Positions 33,830-42,937 of a stretch of DNA of 64,000 nucleotides are shown in pieces (the stretch's first letter is position 1; the number at the start of each line of letters is the position of its first letter). The translations under genes were made by a program, and so were the position numbers. The stretch spans positions 1 through 64,000 of the forward strand of contig CAKULG010000005.1 of the NCBI GenBank assembly GCA_934667105.1. Reading direction: 5' to 3'. This DNA comes from an uncultured Clostridia bacterium (lineage in GTDB: Bacteria > Bacillota > Clostridia > Christensenellales > Aristaeellaceae). Under the pieces are notes generated by a model. The model ran no database searches, had not been told where the DNA came from, and saw nothing but the letters and a program-made list of their open reading frames with translations.

Positions 33830-36800
33830 TTAACGAAGCCGCAGCCGGAAGGTGCGGATTTCGAAGGGGCGAATTTCGAAGGAAATATGATGCGCGTCCC
33901 AGGAAACGGGCTGCTCGTTTTCCTCCATCAGGTCGCATTCCTGGCAGGCGGCGATTTCGCTTTCCAATTCCAGGGTGGCCTGAGTGCGGCGGCGATAGGC
34001 CTCGTACACGCGGATGATGGTATCCTCGTCATCCTCCGCCTGCTTCACAACTTCCACCACCACGTTCGCCGCGTTGCTGCGCACGGCGAAGCCTTGGGCG
34101 GGCAGCACGCCAGCCGCGGTCTGCTTGATCGCGCAGGAAGCGGGCTGGTTGAGCAGATAGGCTTCCTTCACAACGCCCGCCTTGCGCCAGCAGCCCTCGT
34201 GAGGCAGCAGGGAGTAGGTGAAGGTGTGCAGCTCGTTATCCGCATCCGGGTTGGGATAAACGCCCGATTTGATCAGCGACAGGCCGATCACCCCGTCATG
34301 CACGCTGGCACCGTATTTGCAGTCGTTCAGCACGCTCACGCCGTAGCCCGCCTCGGAGAAATCCAGCCACTTGTGATGGCACACCTCGAACCGGGCGAAA
34401 TCCCAGGAGGTGTTATAGTGGGTGGGCCGGGTCACATGGCCGTACTGGATTTCATAGGTGGCCTCGCTGGCCTGAATATCCACAGGGAAGAGGGCCTTGA
34501 CGAAAATCTGATGCTCGTGCCAATCGATCTTGGTTTCAAAATCGATGCGGGGATGACGCTCATAGAAGATGATATCCTGCACGCAGGTGGAGGAAAGGTA
34601 AGGCCGGGTGACGCGGATCACCGTGCGCACGGGGCCCTGCTCCAGCACCTCCACGCCGGACACCTGATCCATCTCCCAGGATTTTTCGGTGTAATAATTG
34701 TTTAAATCCCATGCGTCGAAGTTATGGGGCTTATCCTCGTAGGTCATCAGCACGTTGCCCGCCTGGCCGGGACGCAGCACTTCGCGCCCCGCGCGCTTGT
34801 CAAACAGGCTTTCGAACTGAGCCTTTTCGTTGAAGCGCACGCGGTAGAAGGGCGTTTCCAGGGTGCGGCCGTCGAAGGTGATGCTGCCCTTCTGGGGAAC
34901 GGCGGGGGCCAGGGCGAAGGCCTTATAGCCCTTGCCGGGGATCATGCCGCCGTCAAAGACCAGGCGGCTGTCATGGGTGCGCTGGGTGGGCAGGGGCGCG
35001 CCGCCGGAGAGCACCGTGACGTCCGCGGGCCCGTCGCAGAGCACGGGGACGTTATTATCAAAGCCCGCCGGGTTGAAGGCGACCAGCGCGCCCTGGGGCG
35101 CGGCCAGGGAATCCGCCAGCGCCTGCCGGGCGGATTGCAGCATTTCCGCGCTCTCTTCCGCGATTTTTTCATATTCGGCCTTGGAATCCTCATAGACCTC
35201 CTTGATGGAGGAGCCGGGCAGAATATCATGGAACTGATTGCGCAGAATCACTTCCCAGCCCGCGTTCAGCCGCGCCTTGGGATAGGCCAGGCCCGCGCGC
35301 TTTTGCGCCATGAGGGAGAACAGCTCCGCTTCCTGATAGGCGAATTCGGATTTGCGGTTATACCGCTTGTTCCGCGCCATGCCGGTATAGGTGCCCCGGT
35401 GATATTCCAGATACAGCTCGCCCACCCAGCGGGGCAGGAAATGGCTGTTGCGGCAATGCTCGTCCAGAATGTGGAAAAATTCGTCCGCGGTGGAGAAAAC
35501 GGTCTGGGGGCAGCCGGGAATGCCCTTGGCCATGCGGCGCTGGTTTTCCAGCATTTCGCGGGTGGTTCCGCCGCCGCCGTCGCCATAGCCGCAGGTCATC
35601 AGCGTTTCGGTGTTCACATCCTTTTGCTGATAGCGCTGCCACGCGCCCATCACCTGAATCGGAGAAAGCATGGCGACGTAGGTGGTGCCGGTGCCCGGCT
35701 CGATGGCCCGGCGCTCCCGGTCCATATCGTAATTGCGGGTGGTGGAAAAATGCGTCAGGATCTCGGAGCCGTCGATGCCCTGCCAAAGGAAGGTGTCGTA
35801 GGGCATTTTGTTGATTTCATTCCAGCTGATCTTAGTGGTCATGAAATATTTCACGCCGCTGCGCTTCATGATTTGGGGCAGCGCGGCGGAATAGCCGAAT
35901 ACGTCGGGCAGCCAGACGATTTCGTTATCCCGGCCGAACTGCTGCCGGAAATAGCGTTTGCCGTGCACGATCTGCCGCACCAGGGATTCGCCGGAGGTCA
36001 AATTGCAATCCGCCTCCAGGAACATGGCCCCCTCGGGCTCCCAGCGGTTCTGGGCGATGCGCGCCTTGATTTCCTCGAACACCTCGGGCGCGTCCTGCTG
36101 CACATATTTATACAACTGGGGCTGGCTGGACATGAAAATGAATTCGGGATACTGACGCATCAGCTCCAGCATGGAGGAGAAGGAGCGCACCGCCTTATCC
36201 TGGGTGACGGCCAGCGTCCACAGCCAGGCAACGTCGATATGGGTGTGGCCCACGCAATACACCTTTTCGGGCTTATCGCCGCACAGCTTTTCATAAAATT
36301 CCCGGGTCAGATCCTCCTGCGCGGCCTGAAGGGAGGCGCGGAACTGGGCCTCGGGCACATGGCGCAGATCCAGCAGATTCAGGGAGTGATTCAGCGCCTG
36401 GATGATCTTGATATAGTTTTCATCCTCCCGGGGCAGGCAGCGGGCCACCCCCAGGGGCACCTTCACATCGTAATAATATTTTTCCACATCCCGATCCAGG
36501 ATGCAGGCGTGCAGCACCATGCGCAGGTGCTCCCGCTGGGCGCCGGAAAAGGCGCGGAGCGTGAGGTTATAGCTTTCTCCCGCCTTCGCCTTTTCCGTCA
36601 GGATGATTTCCCGATGGTTCACATCCAGGCCCTGGCGCAGCTCGCCGTTGATATAGGCGCGGAATTGGGTGTTGGTGGCGTCCCAGCCTTCGTCGATTTC
36701 CACCAGCAGCGCCGCGCATTTGCCGTCCATTTCCTGGGGGATCGCGTAATCCGCCTGGAACCAGGCGCATACGTTGTCGCCGCCCCATTCGCAGTTTTTA

Positions 36801-36958
36801 TCAAAGGGCTGCCAGCCCTCCTTGGGCAGCTCCGCGATTTTTTCATAGCGTTCTCCCTGGGGCAGATAGCGAAAATCCGTCAGCGTTTGCACCGTGCGAT
36901 AACGCAGCGCGCCCAGTTCCTCCAGCAGCTTGCCAATTCTTTCTTCAAAAAACTGCAT
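33830..36958 (-). CDS. GH38 alpha-mannosidase, cytoplasmic
   Basis: 1042 aa, the normal size for the long bacterial GH38 subfamily. It hydrolyses alpha-mannosides. Zinc-site motif VGHTHIDVAWLW and nucleophile motif WLPDVFGYSAALPQIM are present, followed by GVKYFMTTKISWNE. The C-terminal half is the beta-sandwich region. No signal peptide is found. The start ATG 36958 follows AAGGAAGGAACGCA. It is a single-gene unit with its own promoter, divergent from the Dus gene. Substrates could be mannose-containing N-glycan or mannan fragments; its product could feed manA at 6183. Confidence 0.93.
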   Translation of the reverse strand: MQFFEERIGKLLEELGALRYRTVQTLTDFRYLPQGERYEKIAELPKEGWQPFDKNCEWGGDNVCAWFQADYAIPQEMDGKCAALLVEIDEGWDATNTQFRAYINGELRQGLDVNHREIILTEKAKAGESYNLTLRAFSGAQREHLRMVLHACILDRDVEKYYYDVKVPLGVARCLPREDENYIKIIQALNHSLNLLDLRHVPEAQFRASLQAAQEDLTREFYEKLCGDKPEKVYCVGHTHIDVAWLWTLAVTQDKAVRSFSSMLELMRQYPEFIFMSSQPQLYKYVQQDAPEVFEEIKARIAQNRWEPEGAMFLEADCNLTSGESLVRQIVHGKRYFRQQFGRDNEIVWLPDVFGYSAALPQIMKRSGVKYFMTTKISWNEINKMPYDTFLWQGIDGSEILTHFSTTRNYDMDRERRAIEPGTGTTYVAMLSPIQVMGAWQRYQQKDVNTETLMTCGYGDGGGGTTREMLENQRRMAKGIPGCPQTVFSTADEFFHILDEHCRNSHFLPRWVGELYLEYHRGTYTGMARNKRYNRKSEFAYQEAELFSLMAQKRAGLAYPKARLNAGWEVILRNQFHDILPGSSIKEVYEDSKAEYEKIAEESAEMLQSARQALADSLAAPQGALVAFNPAGFDNNVPVLCDGPADVTVLSGGAPLPTQRTHDSRLVFDGGMIPGKGYKAFALAPAVPQKGSITFDGRTLETPFYRVRFNEKAQFESLFDKRAGREVLRPGQAGNVLMTYEDKPHNFDAWDLNNYYTEKSWEMDQVSGVEVLEQGPVRTVIRVTRPYLSSTCVQDIIFYERHPRIDFETKIDWHEHQIFVKALFPVDIQASEATYEIQYGHVTRPTHYNTSWDFARFEVCHHKWLDFSEAGYGVSVLNDCKYGASVHDGVIGLSLIKSGVYPNPDADNELHTFTYSLLPHEGCWRKAGVVKEAYLLNQPASCAIKQTAAGVLPAQGFAVRSNAANVVVEVVKQAEDDEDTIIRVYEAYRRRTQATLELESEIAACQECDLMEENEQPVSWDAHHISFEIRPFEIRTFRLRLR

Positions 36959-37045
36959 TGCGTTCCTTCCTTTCTTTGAAAGCAAAATGATTCGCCTTTT
37001 TTCCAGAGCGGCCCCGGTTTTTTCGCCCCTCTGATTGATAATTTG

Positions 37046-37073
37046 ATTATAGCATTTTCTTCGTCTTTACAAA
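37046..37073 (-). promoter_or_regulatory. Promoter of the GH38 gene
   Basis: On the minus strand TTTGTA (37068-37073), a 16-bp spacer and TATAAT (37046-37051), the latter preceded by ATGC (extended -10 TGn). Confidence 0.65.
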
Positions 37074-37169
37074 AGGACACGGCATAAATTTGATATTTTC
37101 GGCAGAAAAATGGAACTATCCGGCGGTATCATAAAAACGCGAAGGGAAGAAGAGACGAAGATTTCGCTC

Positions 37170-37197
37170 TTGTTTTTGCGGCGGGATATGCTAAAAT
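37170..37197 (+). promoter_or_regulatory. Probable promoter of the Dus/radical SAM genes
   Basis: TTGTTT (37170-37175), a 16-bp spacer and TAAAAT (37192-37197) preceded by ATGC, ~50 bp upstream of the dus start. Confidence 0.5.
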
Positions 37198-37245
37198 AGA
37201 TAAGCGGAACAAAAGATGCCGCGCAGGGGAGAGAGGGCTGTTTTC

Positions 37246-38211
37246 ATGCAGATTTATTTCGCGCCCATGGAAGGGCTGACGGACGCGCTGTACCGCCGCA
37301 CGCATCACGCCTGCTTTTCCGGGGTGGATAAATATTTTATGCCCTTCGTCAGCCCCTCCGCCTCCCTTTCCTTCACCTTGCGGACAGAGGCGGATATTTC
37401 TCCCGCCCAGAACGCTGGGGTGCCCGCGGTGCCCCAGATTCTGGCCAGGAACCCGGATTATTTTAACGGCATGGCCCAGGTTTTCGCCCAGGCGGGATAT
37501 ACCGAGGTGAATTTGAACGCGGGCTGCCCCTCGGGCACGGCCACGGGCAAGGGCAAGGGCGCGGGCCTGCTGCAAAGCCCGGATGAACTGGCCCGCTTTC
37601 TGGATGCGATTTTCGCCCGCCCGCCGCTGCCCGTTTCCATCAAGGCTCGCATCGGCTGGGAGCGGCCGGAGGAATGGCCCCGGCTGATGGAAATTTTCGC
37701 CCGCTACCCCCTGCATGAGTTGATTCTGCACCCCCGCACCCGCAAGGAGGGCTACGCCGGTTCGCCCCATCGGGAATGCTACGCCCAGGCGCTTTCCGCG
37801 CTGCCCTATCCGGTGGTATATAACGGCGATTTGTTTTCCCTGGCGGATTGCCAGGCTTTCTCGGCGGATTTTCCCCATGCCCCCGCCGTGATGCTGGGCC
37901 GGGGGCTGGCGGGCAATCCCGCCCTGGCGCAGACGTTTACGGGCGGCGCGCCGCTGACGCTGGAAGCGCTGGAGCGGTTTCACCGGCTGCTGTTTTCCGG
38001 CCTTCTGCGCACCTGGCCCCGGGACGCCGCCGTGGGGCATATGCACCTGATTATGCAATACCTGTGCGCCTGCTTTGAAAATTCGGGCAAGGCCTGGCGC
38101 GCCATCCGCCGGGCCACCATGCCCGAGGATTACGAGGACGCAGCGGCGCTGCTGTTCGCCTGCCCTCTGCGGGAAGCCCCCGCCTTTTCCCCCGCGCAGT
38201 ACGCGCTGTAG
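37246..38211 (+). CDS. tRNA-dihydrouridine synthase
   Basis: 321 aa from ATG 37246; an upstream in-frame ATG at 37216 lacks spacing to GGGGAGAGAGGG. It is an FMN-dependent TIM barrel that reduces uridines in tRNA. Motifs are FAPMEGLTDALYR at the N-terminus, LNAGCPSGTATGKGKGAGLL with the catalytic Cys, LHPRTRKEGYAG, VVYNGD and MLGRGLAGNP. The normal NMGCP is NAGCP here and the Dus subgroup is not assigned. Followed 50 bp later by an orphan radical SAM gene. Confidence 0.9.
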   Translation: MQIYFAPMEGLTDALYRRTHHACFSGVDKYFMPFVSPSASLSFTLRTEADISPAQNAGVPAVPQILARNPDYFNGMAQVFAQAGYTEVNLNAGCPSGTATGKGKGAGLLQSPDELARFLDAIFARPPLPVSIKARIGWERPEEWPRLMEIFARYPLHELILHPRTRKEGYAGSPHRECYAQALSALPYPVVYNGDLFSLADCQAFSADFPHAPAVMLGRGLAGNPALAQTFTGGAPLTLEALERFHRLLFSGLLRTWPRDAAVGHMHLIMQYLCACFENSGKAWRAIRRATMPEDYEDAAALLFACPLREAPAFSPAQYAL

Positions 38212-38263
38212 ACCGCCGATGCAAAAGAAACGCCGCCTCCCGCGGCCCAGGAGGAACCCCCTT

Positions 38264-39388
38264 ATGAAAATTTCCAAGAAAGATGCGCTGACCTGGTTTT
38301 CCTTTTTCGCCGCCCTGCCCGAGGAGGAGGAACTGATGCCCCGACAGCAGGAAATCGCCTGCGCCGCCCTGGCACAGATCGAGGAGGCGGTGGAGGCGCG
38401 CCGGACCCGTCTGGCGGCGGAAATTCCGCATTTAAAAACGTTGGAAAACAGAACCTATTATGTGGGCGGCGACGCGCGCTTTCCCAAGGGCTGCCGCTCC
38501 TGCCTGCTGGGCACGGGGCTCAGCGCCGTGCGCAAAACCAATCGCTGCAACATCCAATGCAAATTCTGCTATAATTACGGCGAGCTGGATTGCCAGCCCC
38601 CCATCGGGGAGGGACTGTGGGAAATCGGCGGCACGAAATTCTATGAAAAGGATTTGGAACTGCTCTTTTCCATTCAGCGCAAGCCCACGGGCGTGGCCTA
38701 TGTGTATCTGGAGCCCTTTATGGAAATCGAAAAATATTACGGCGTGATTCGCAAATTCCACCAGGCAGGGGTGTATCAGCATCTTTACACCAACGGCACC
38801 CTGGCTAATGAAGAAAACCTTCGGGCCCTGGGGGAGGCGGGGCTGGACGAGCTGCGCTTCAACCTTGGGGCCACCGCCTGCGCCGACCGGGTGATCGAGA
38901 ACATTCGCCTGGCCAAGCGCTTCATCCCTATGGTGGGTGTGGAAACGCCCATGACCCCCGAATTCTTCGCCGCCTTCGCGGAAAAGAAGAGCCGCGTCCT
39001 GGATACGGGTCTGGATTTTATCAATTGCGCCGAGCTGCACCTGAACCCCAACAACATCGGCAATTATGAAGGGGAAAGCCTGTATATGTCCCGGCTGGGG
39101 TATATTTCCCCCATCTGGAGCCGCGATCTGACGCTGCGCTTTATGGCCCAGGCGGATGCGGAGGAATGGCCCTGCGTCGTTCATGATTGCTCCAACCGCA
39201 CCAAATTCGCCCGGGATTTAAATCTGCGGGCCAAAGAAGGGGGCTGGTTCGGGGCCAGCGGCTATACCAGCGAATTTCCCCGCATCCCCTACGAGGCCTT
39301 CCTGCCCGTGCTGCAGGATCCGGATTTTCATTTCGTCCAGGAGGAGCCGCTCCCGGCGGGCTACCGGCCGGGGGATATCGTGCTATAA
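38264..39388 (+). CDS. Radical SAM protein of unknown function
   Basis: 374 aa from ATG 38264 (AGGAGGAACCCC upstream). The cluster-binding motif is C-x3-C-x2-C in TNRCNIQCKFCYNYGE. About 20 residues earlier is an extra pair, GCRSCLLGTG, which could bind another metal or structural zinc. A partial barrel follows (YVYLEPFMEIEKYY, LYTNGTLANEENL, ELRFNLGAT). A C-terminal region with HLNPNNIGNYEG and VVHDCSNRTKFARD may contact substrate. No SPASM CxxC set is seen. No precursor peptide is obvious next to it. The reaction is unknown. Confidence 0.8.
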   Translation: MKISKKDALTWFSFFAALPEEEELMPRQQEIACAALAQIEEAVEARRTRLAAEIPHLKTLENRTYYVGGDARFPKGCRSCLLGTGLSAVRKTNRCNIQCKFCYNYGELDCQPPIGEGLWEIGGTKFYEKDLELLFSIQRKPTGVAYVYLEPFMEIEKYYGVIRKFHQAGVYQHLYTNGTLANEENLRALGEAGLDELRFNLGATACADRVIENIRLAKRFIPMVGVETPMTPEFFAAFAEKKSRVLDTGLDFINCAELHLNPNNIGNYEGESLYMSRLGYISPIWSRDLTLRFMAQADAEEWPCVVHDCSNRTKFARDLNLRAKEGGWFGASGYTSEFPRIPYEAFLPVLQDPDFHFVQEEPLPAGYRPGDIVL

Positions 39389-39424
39389 AATATACGCCGC
39401 TCTGCGGCCAAAGGAGGAAATCCT

Positions 39425-40093
39425 ATGCCTGAAAAGCGAAGCATCAGCCCGGAGGAGCAGCGCATCTTCGACGGCCTGCTCTTTTGCCCCAACACCCCCG
39501 AGCTTAAGGCGCTCAAGCAGCGCGCCCACCGGCTCAGCGCGGAATACAGCCGCACCCCCGAAACGGATGTGGAAACCCGCCGGGCGCTTCTTGCCCAGAT
39601 TCTGGGCGAGGCGCCCGAGGGCTGCGGCATTCTGGGCCCCGTCTTTTTCCATTACGGGGTGCACACCCGCATCGGCCGCCGCTTTTTCAGCAATTGCAAT
39701 CTTACCATTCAGGACGACGCGCTGGTAACCATCGGGGATGATAACAATTTCGGCCCCAACGTCACCATCGCCACGCCGCTGCATCCCTTCGTGGTTTCCG
39801 AACGGCGGCAGATGCTGAATCCCCAGGGCGAGCCCGCCCGGGTGTGCTATGCCAAGCCCGTCACGCTGGGCAACGACGTGTGGCTGTGCGCCAATGTGAC
39901 CATCTGCGGCGGCGTTACCATCGGCGATGGCTGCGTTATCGGCGCGGGCAGCGTCGTCACCCGGGACATCCCCGCCCATTCCTTTGCCGCGGGCGTTCCC
40001 TGCCGGGTAATTCGCCCCATCACCGCCCAGGACAGCATGGCCCTCAAGCCCGAGATTCTGGGGGGCTATTCCCCAATTCCGGAAGAAGATTAA
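39425..40093 (+). CDS. Sugar O-acetyltransferase (Maa/LacA, left-handed beta-helix)
   Basis: 222 aa. It transfers acetyl from acetyl-CoA to a sugar hydroxyl. The Maa N-terminal domain is followed by hexapeptide repeats (VTIGDDNNFGPNVTI, VTICGGVTIGDGCVIGAG). The catalytic His is in ATPLHPFV and the C-terminal loop is HSFAAGVPCRVIRPI. ATG follows AAAGGAGGAAATCC. It sits between the radical SAM and SGNH-hydrolase genes, an acetyl-transfer/ester-hydrolysis pairing that may be meaningful. Confidence 0.92.
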   Translation: MPEKRSISPEEQRIFDGLLFCPNTPELKALKQRAHRLSAEYSRTPETDVETRRALLAQILGEAPEGCGILGPVFFHYGVHTRIGRRFFSNCNLTIQDDALVTIGDDNNFGPNVTIATPLHPFVVSERRQMLNPQGEPARVCYAKPVTLGNDVWLCANVTICGGVTIGDGCVIGAGSVVTRDIPAHSFAAGVPCRVIRPITAQDSMALKPEILGGYSPIPEED

Positions 40094-40150
40094 AGCGCGT
40101 CGCCGCGTCCCTGCGCTTGCGCGGCGCGTCCATAAAAGGAGCGAATAACC

Positions 40151-40888
40151 ATGCTGAAGCTGCTTTGCATTGGCAATAGCTTTTCGGACGACGCCACCCG
40201 CTACCTGGCGGGCGTCGCCCGGGCGGATCGTCAGGAAATTCGCGTGTTTAATTTGATGATTCCCGGCTGCCCGCTTTCCACTCACTTCCGCATGATGCGC
40301 AGCGGGGAGGCCGGCTATTATTTCCGCTTTAACGGCCAGGATACGGGCCTGAAAATGGCGCTGGATCGCGCCCTGGGGGCGGATGAATGGGATGTGGTGA
40401 CGCTGCAGCAGGTTAGCCACCTCGCCCCGCGTTATGAAACCTATCGGCCCTATTTAAACGAGCTGGCCGCCCATGTGCGCTCCTTTGTACCCAAGGCCCG
40501 TGTGATGCTTCACCAGACCTGGGCCTACGAAGAAGGCGGCGTTCGCCTGACGCAGGAGTTGGGCTACGCCCATCAGGCGGATATGTTCCGGGATGTGCAA
40601 AGCGCCTATGCCCAGGCGGCGGCGGATATTCACGCGGACGGCGTTCTGCCCAGCGGCGAAATGTTCCAGCGCCTTATCCGGCAGGGGCTTTCGCCCGTGC
40701 ATCGCGACGGCTTTCATGCCGAGCTGGGGAAGGGGCGTTATGCCTTGGGCGCGTTGTGGTACGACCTGCTGACGGGGCGCACGGTGGAGGGCAACGCTTT
40801 CCGCGATTTGGACGTTCCCATGCCGGAGGAGCAATTTCTGGTGATTCAGCGGCTGGCACACGAGCTGGCGGACGAATACAGGGGCTAA
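40151..40888 (+). CDS. SGNH-hydrolase-like protein (DUF4886 type)
   Basis: 245 aa. Block I with the Ser nucleophile is IGNSFSDDATRY, block III is HQTWAYEE and the Asp-x-x-His triad end is RDGFHAELGKGRYALG. This matches the DUF4886 group of SGNH-fold proteins. No signal peptide, so a cytoplasmic esterase or deacetylase acting on sugar esters is plausible but unproven. ATG follows AAAGGAGCG. Confidence 0.8.
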   Translation: MLKLLCIGNSFSDDATRYLAGVARADRQEIRVFNLMIPGCPLSTHFRMMRSGEAGYYFRFNGQDTGLKMALDRALGADEWDVVTLQQVSHLAPRYETYRPYLNELAAHVRSFVPKARVMLHQTWAYEEGGVRLTQELGYAHQADMFRDVQSAYAQAAADIHADGVLPSGEMFQRLIRQGLSPVHRDGFHAELGKGRYALGALWYDLLTGRTVEGNAFRDLDVPMPEEQFLVIQRLAHELADEYRG

Positions 40889-40931
40889 AAGAGGACGCCC
40901 TTTTAAGGCGGTTCGCCGCGCGCTTCCGCCC

Positions 40932-40960
40932 TTGCGCGGAGAAAAAGAAAATGCTATAAT
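40932..40960 (+). promoter_or_regulatory. Promoter of the second FAD oxidoreductase gene
   Basis: TTGCGC (40932-40937), a 17-bp spacer and a perfect TATAAT (40955-40960) with ATGC in front, ~78 bp before the start codon. Confidence 0.6.
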
Positions 40961-41037
40961 GGCCGGGAAGAAATTGACGATTAAAACGGCGGACGGCCGT
41001 CTGCGGCCCGTCGCGCAGCCAGGGGAGGATAAAAAGG

Positions 41038-42303
41038 ATGGAACACATTGCCTGGAAGGAAAATATTCCCGTCGCGGGAGAATACGATGTGATTGTGGCC
41101 GGGGGCGGCATTGCCGGCGTGGCGGCCGCGCTTTCCGCCGCGCGGCTGGGCAAGAAAACGCTGATTCTGGAAAAGAGCACGGTGCTGGGCGGCCTGGCCA
41201 CCATGGGCCTGATTAATTTCTGGGTGCCCCTTTGCAACGGACGAGGCAAGCAGGTGATCCGCGGCATGGCGGAGGAGCTTCTGCGCCTTTCCATTCAATA
41301 CGGCTATGATACGCTGCCCGAGGAATGGAAGCACGGCGAGCCGGAGGAACCCACCAACGTGCGCTACACCACCTGCTATTCCATCGGCATGTTCGCCCTG
41401 GCCATGGTGAAGCTGCTGCACGATGCGGGCGTTACCATTTATTACGACGCGGTGGTTTCCGCCCCCGTGATGGAGGGCGGCCATTGCAAGGGCCTGATTA
41501 TCGACGGTAAATCGGGCCGCCAGTTCTATGGGGCTAAGATGGTGGTGGACGCCACCGGCGACGCGGATGTGCTGCTGCGGGCGGGGGTGCCCACAGTGGA
41601 CGGCAGCGATTATTTCACCATGATCGCTTACGGCACCGATTTGGAGCATTGCAAAAAGGCCGTGGAAATGGGGGATATCGCCTACGCCTTCTCCAAATAC
41701 TGCGGCGGCGGCTCTTCCCTGTACGGCGGGGGGCATCCGGAGGGCATGCCCAAGTTCCCGGGCACATCCCTGGAAGTGGTGAATGATTATCTGCTGAAGA
41801 ATCAGCTGAAAATGTTTGAAAATGTGAAGGATATGCCCCGGAAGGAGCGGGACGTGCATTATCTGCCCGCGATGCCCCAGCTGCGCACCACCCGCCATAT
41901 CGACGGCGACGCGACGCTGACCATGGACGATCTGTATCGCCATCAGGAAACCTCCGTGGGCGCGATCTGCGATTTTGATAACCGGGATCGGCTGTTCGAG
42001 GTGCCCTTCGGGGCGCTGGTGCGCCATGGCTTTGACAACCTGATTACTTGCGGCCGCTGCGCCGCGGCGGAGGGCTGGTGCTGGGATGTGCTGCGGGTGA
42101 TTCCCCCCGCCGTGCTTACCGGCCAGGCCGCGGGCATTGCCGCCGCTCAGGCCATCGACGCGCAAACGCCGATCTTCGATACCCCCTTGGCACCCCTGCA
42201 AAAGGCGCTGGCGGATACGGGCGTTATCATTCATTTCGACGACGCTTGGGTGCCCGCCGATCGCGGCGCGGATACCTTCGCGCATACCGAAGGGCATTTA
42301 TAA
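41038..42303 (+). CDS. FAD-dependent oxidoreductase (FAD_oxidored family), paralogue
   Basis: 421 aa. The FAD site is IVAGGGIAGVAAALSAARLGKK, split over VLEK-type (ILEKSTVLGGLATMG); the segment WVPLCNGRGKQVIRGM and the C-terminal AEGWCWDVLRVIPPAVLT closely parallel the protein at 10030-11340. The shared segments suggest duplication. Unlike its paralogue it stands alone behind its own promoter. The substrate is unknown; its spread over two sugar loci suggests a common intermediate. ATG follows GGGGAGGATAAAAAGG. Confidence 0.85.
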   Translation: MEHIAWKENIPVAGEYDVIVAGGGIAGVAAALSAARLGKKTLILEKSTVLGGLATMGLINFWVPLCNGRGKQVIRGMAEELLRLSIQYGYDTLPEEWKHGEPEEPTNVRYTTCYSIGMFALAMVKLLHDAGVTIYYDAVVSAPVMEGGHCKGLIIDGKSGRQFYGAKMVVDATGDADVLLRAGVPTVDGSDYFTMIAYGTDLEHCKKAVEMGDIAYAFSKYCGGGSSLYGGGHPEGMPKFPGTSLEVVNDYLLKNQLKMFENVKDMPRKERDVHYLPAMPQLRTTRHIDGDATLTMDDLYRHQETSVGAICDFDNRDRLFEVPFGALVRHGFDNLITCGRCAAAEGWCWDVLRVIPPAVLTGQAAGIAAAQAIDAQTPIFDTPLAPLQKALADTGVIIHFDDAWVPADRGADTFAHTEGHL

Positions 42304-42360
42304 GGGGAGGAAATAAAGGCTTGCGGAGAAGCCGCCCCACAATACGGCATTTGTCGTACA

Positions 42361-42694
42361 GGGGCTGTGAAAAAACACATCTCCAGCAGCGAGGAAGCTG
42401 AAATCACGGGAAGAAGTATGGTTTTCTTTGCTAGTCTTTGCTGGCGGAGCTGCAAGTAGACCGCCTGCTTTTGTCCAAGCCATACAGCTTTCTTGGAGGG
42501 GGGGCGAAACGACCGGCCTGCCAGTGGCAGGAGCGGCCTTTAGGCCGCAGGGAGCCCCGCGAGTCAACCGAAACAAGCGGGGGGCGCGGCAGCGATCCGC
42601 CGCGCCGATTGAGGTTGCGGAAGGGGGAACTGTTCTTTGGTTTACAAAGAACGGTTCCCCCGCAAATACTTAGTTTTCGTTTTTTCACAGCCCC
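42361..42694. mobile_element. MITE-like element with 16-bp terminal inverted repeats
   Basis: Perfect terminal inverted repeats GGGGCTGTGAAAAAAC (42361-42376) and its complement (42679-42694) bound 334 bp with no coding capacity. Inside are the CATACAGCTTTCTTGG motif (42481), hairpins around CTGCCAGTGGCAG and CGGCCTTTAGGCCG, and a GGGGGAAC...GTTCCCCC stem (42623-42639/42645-42661). No target duplication is obvious. It occupies most of the 634-bp gene-free stretch 42304-42937. Confidence 0.7.
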
Positions 42695-42733
42695 CGCTTC
42701 CTCTCCCATCCCTGACGATGGTAGCTTTCACAT

Positions 42734-42811
42734 CCCCTCCGAGAAGGCCGATTGGGGAAATGCAGAAAGCAGGAAACCGGCTTTTAGCGGAACGATTTTC
42801 GATTCTGCATT
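42734..42811. repeat. Degenerate relative of the 14.8-kb palindromic element
   Basis: 42734-42757 (CCCCTCCGAGAAGGCCGATT then GGGG) matches the flank at 14839-14862, and it is followed by an inverted repeat AATGCAGAA (42759-42767) / TTCTGCATT (42803-42811). Confidence 0.5.
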
Positions 42812-42875
42812 CTCCATGGGCGCGGCGGCTCCACAGCCTAACCCTTCAAAATCCTGTTCTGATCGGGTATTCGAG

Positions 42876-42929
42876 AAAAAAGAAACGCTCCAATCCGCGT
42901 GTTCAACCGCCTGCGGGTTAGAGCGTTTC
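42876..42929 (-). terminator. Terminator of the secA-prfB-tsaD-ABC gene block
   Basis: On the minus strand GAAACGCTC...GAGCGTTTC (42921-42929/42882-42890) with an inner AACCCGC stem is followed by T6 (42876-42881), 9 bases after the ABC exporter stop. Confidence 0.85.
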
Positions 42930-42937
42930 ATTATATG

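Noticed and set aside
34724..36979. 751-residue plus-strand frame opposite the GH38 gene
   Set aside because: Mirror of the mannosidase coding strand; no ribosome site, no recognisable domain.
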